NCBI GenBank assembly: GCA_937957685.1
Contig: CALGAO010000088.1
Span: 1-42,034, forward strand
Reading direction: 5' to 3'
DNA from: an uncultured Paenibacillaceae bacterium
Lineage (GTDB): Bacteria > Bacillota > Bacilli > Paenibacillales > DA-C8
Length of the DNA: 42,034 bases
Under the pieces are notes generated by a model. The model ran no database searches. It saw only the letters and a program-made list of their open reading frames with translations, and had not been told where the DNA came from. Of this stretch, positions 40,730-42,034 are shown piece by piece (position 1 is the first letter of the stretch; every line of letters begins with the position of its first letter). The position numbers and the translations under genes were made by a program.

Positions 40730-41661
40730 ATCACGTAATCTCCTTCTCCCCCGAGCGTCCACTCGTAAGGCGTGGTTTGGTACACGTAATAGTTCAGCCA
40801 GTTGTAGAACAGCAGATTGGCATGCGCGCGCCACTTGGAACGCGGCTTGAGCTCCGGATTGTCATTCGGATAGTAGTTCTTCGGAGGAGCGATCTTCATG
40901 CCCTTGTTGATGTCGCGAACATACTCGAGATGCAGCGTCTCCGGATCATACTCCGAGTGACCGGTCACGAAGATCTGCTTGCCGTCCCTGGTCGCCACGA
41001 TATAGACGCCGGCTTCCTCCGACTCCGAGAGGATCTCCAGCTCCTCGACCTTCTCGATGTCCTCCCTGCGTACCTCCGTATGCCGGGACTGGGGAACGTA
41101 GAACTCCTCATCGAAGCCGCGGAGCAGATTGGTGTTGGCCTTGGTCACCGTATGGGTGAAGACGCCGAACAGCTTCTCATCGAGACGATATTTCGGAATT
41201 CCGTAGTGGAAGTACAAACCAGCTTGCGCTGCCCAGCATATATGGAATGTAGACGTCACATGGTCGACGGACCAGGCCATGATCTGCTTGAGCTCTTCCC
41301 AATAATCGACCGATTCGAATTCCAGATGCTCCACCGGGGCACCGGTGATGATCATCCCGTCGAACTTGCGACCCTTGATGTCGTCGAACGTCTTGTAGAA
41401 CGTCTGCAGGTGCTCGATCGACGTGTTCTTGGATTGATGCGACTTGGTATGCAGAAGCACGCATTCCACCTGAAGCGGCGTATTGCCTATGAGGCGCATG
41501 AGCTGCGTCTCCGTGGTTTCCTTCGTCGGCATGAGGTTGAGGATGACGATGTGCAGCGGGCGTATATCCTGATGATAAGCCCTGCTCTCGTCCATGACGA
41601 AGATGTTCTCGCTTTGCAATATTTCCTTGGCAGGCAACTGATCCGGGATCTTGATAGGCAT
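40726..41661 (-). CDS. metA: Homoserine O-acetyltransferase (MetA family)
   Basis: A 311-residue class I glutamine-amidotransferase-like transferase that activates homoserine for methionine synthesis. Catalytic Cys142 (TFHICWAAQAG), His235 and Glu237 (VTGHSEYDP) are in place. Glu111 in ITGAPVEHLEF is the residue known from Bacillus cereus MetA to select acetyl-CoA; Escherichia coli has Leu there and uses succinyl-CoA. So it is an acetyltransferase by prediction, often annotated as succinyltransferase. AAGGAG lies 9 nt before the ATG at 41661. It is first in the metA-metI operon under the SAM riboswitch. Confidence 0.93.
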   Translation of the reverse strand: MPIKIPDQLPAKEILQSENIFVMDESRAYHQDIRPLHIVILNLMPTKETTETQLMRLIGNTPLQVECVLLHTKSHQSKNTSIEHLQTFYKTFDDIKGRKFDGMIITGAPVEHLEFESVDYWEELKQIMAWSVDHVTSTFHICWAAQAGLYFHYGIPKYRLDEKLFGVFTHTVTKANTNLLRGFDEEFYVPQSRHTEVRREDIEKVEELEILSESEEAGVYIVATRDGKQIFVTGHSEYDPETLHLEYVRDINKGMKIAPPKNYYPNDNPELKPRSKWRAHANLLFYNWLNYYVYQTTPYEWTLGGEGDYVI

Positions 41662-41708
41662 ACAGCTCAACTCCTTTGGCGATAGTGAGATCGATCAGGG
41701 GCAGGGAT

Positions 41709-41738
41709 AAAAAAAACACCTTTCATGAGAAAGGTGTC
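41709..41738 (-). terminator. Terminator of the SAM riboswitch
   Basis: On the minus strand a CACCTTT/AAAGGTG stem is followed by eight T. It ends transcription when SAM is bound; the metA ribosome site follows. Confidence 0.9.
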
Positions 41739-41743
41739 CGTTT

Positions 41744-41858
41744 ATGCAGTCCTCTCTCATCTCTCAGAAGCATGCGCTCCTGCAAGAATTAGCACCGTGC
41801 GTCCGCCGGTTGCCGGGTTTCATAGGGCTAGTCCCTCCACCTGCTCTTGATAAGAGTG
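41744..41858 (-). promoter_or_regulatory. SAM-I (S-box) riboswitch
   Basis: The minus strand carries the S-box core in order: CTCTTATCAAGAG (P1/start), GGTGGAGGGACTAGCCCTATG (GA-rich kink-turn region), GAAACCCGGCAACC, CGGTGCTAATTCTTGCAG, and GAGAGATGAGAG (closing P1 strand). It is followed by the terminator at 41709-41738. High S-adenosylmethionine favours termination, shutting off metA-metI. Confidence 0.95.
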
Positions 41859-41893
41859 TTGCTTATTCAATTGTTCACAGCAAATCAACAGTA

Positions 41894-41907
41894 AAACCCC
41901 GGGGTTT
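41894..41907. promoter_or_regulatory. 14-bp perfect palindrome in the metA leader
   Basis: AAACCCCGGGGTTT is a perfect palindrome 36 bp upstream of the riboswitch and just past the predicted start site. It may bind a regulator, or fold in the RNA. The remaining end of the window (41953-42034) shows an imperfect repeat of AAATGTTAC (41974 and 42010) and no gene. Confidence 0.45.
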
Positions 41908-41923
41908 CCATCCTTATGAAGAT

Positions 41924-41952
41924 ACTTTAACCGATAAAGGCACCCTAGTCAA
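41924..41952 (-). promoter_or_regulatory. Candidate promoter of metA-metI
   Basis: TTGACT (41947-41952) and TAAAGT (41924-41929) on the minus strand are 17 bp apart. The start would be about 41917, giving a 60-nt stretch before the riboswitch. Confidence 0.55.
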
Positions 41953-42034
41953 GGTTCCGCAATCACTCAGTTAAAATGTTACTAAAGAGGGATCGGTTCA
42001 CTCACAACGAAATGTTACCGAAGGGATGTGTTTT

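Overview
The window looks like a chromosomal segment of a fairly GC-rich, spore-forming Firmicute, most likely Paenibacillus or a close relative. The evidence is a gamma-type small acid-soluble spore protein, a YtxC sporulation protein beside thrS, a T-box and a SAM-I riboswitch, an AbrB-type regulator, a LiaF-like protein, a YugN-like protein, WG-repeat/copper-amine-oxidase-domain proteins and a DUF5696 protein. Promoters read as sigma-A, sigma-E and sigma-G/F types. All genes but one tiny ORF lie on the minus strand. I see no tRNA, rRNA, transposase, phage gene or CRISPR array.

Region 1 (137-16304) is a carbohydrate uptake/degradation locus, transcribed right to left. It starts with a lipoprotein solute-binding protein, preceded by a promoter, a CcpA-type cre site and a palindrome. 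A tightly packed run of eight genes follows: a ~1000-residue membrane-tethered solute-binding protein with carbohydrate-binding-like domains, a MalF/MalG-type permease pair, an NHL/TPR membrane protein, a Yip1-like membrane protein, a DUF5696 membrane-tethered protein and a second MalF/MalG pair. After a 36-bp tandem repeat comes a membrane-anchored GH51 arabinofuranosidase. No ABC ATPase is encoded, so a shared MsmX-type ATPase encoded elsewhere is likely. The arabinofuranosidase suggests arabinose-containing glycans as substrate.

Region 2 (16447-25709) holds two unannotated small genes (a 54-residue acidic protein with a sigma-G-like promoter and a 32-residue membrane peptide on the plus strand), an AbrB-like regulator, trmL, serC, a GSI-beta-type glnA with a perfect GlnR/TnrA box, aroF (DAHP synthase) with an unusual 8-nt-period leader repeat, ispH, and an OmpR-family two-component system.

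Region 3 (25957-34638) is largely cell-envelope related: an HtrA-type membrane protease with an 11-bp direct repeat in its promoter, a YugN-like protein, a LiaF-like protein, a short gamma-type SASP with a sigma-G promoter, a secreted 3D-domain protein, and two consecutive WG-repeat proteins, one with a transglutaminase-like domain and one with a copper-amine-oxidase N-terminal domain.

Region 4 (34795-42034) carries a Gfo/Idh/MocA oxidoreductase, thrS under T-box control, ytxC with a sigma-E-like promoter, another unannotated 54-residue gene with a forespore-type -10 element, and a metA-metI operon under a SAM-I riboswitch.

The strongest candidates for undescribed biology are the ATPase-less double-permease glycan locus with its NHL/TPR, Yip1 and DUF5696 partners, and the small genes with forespore-type promoters.
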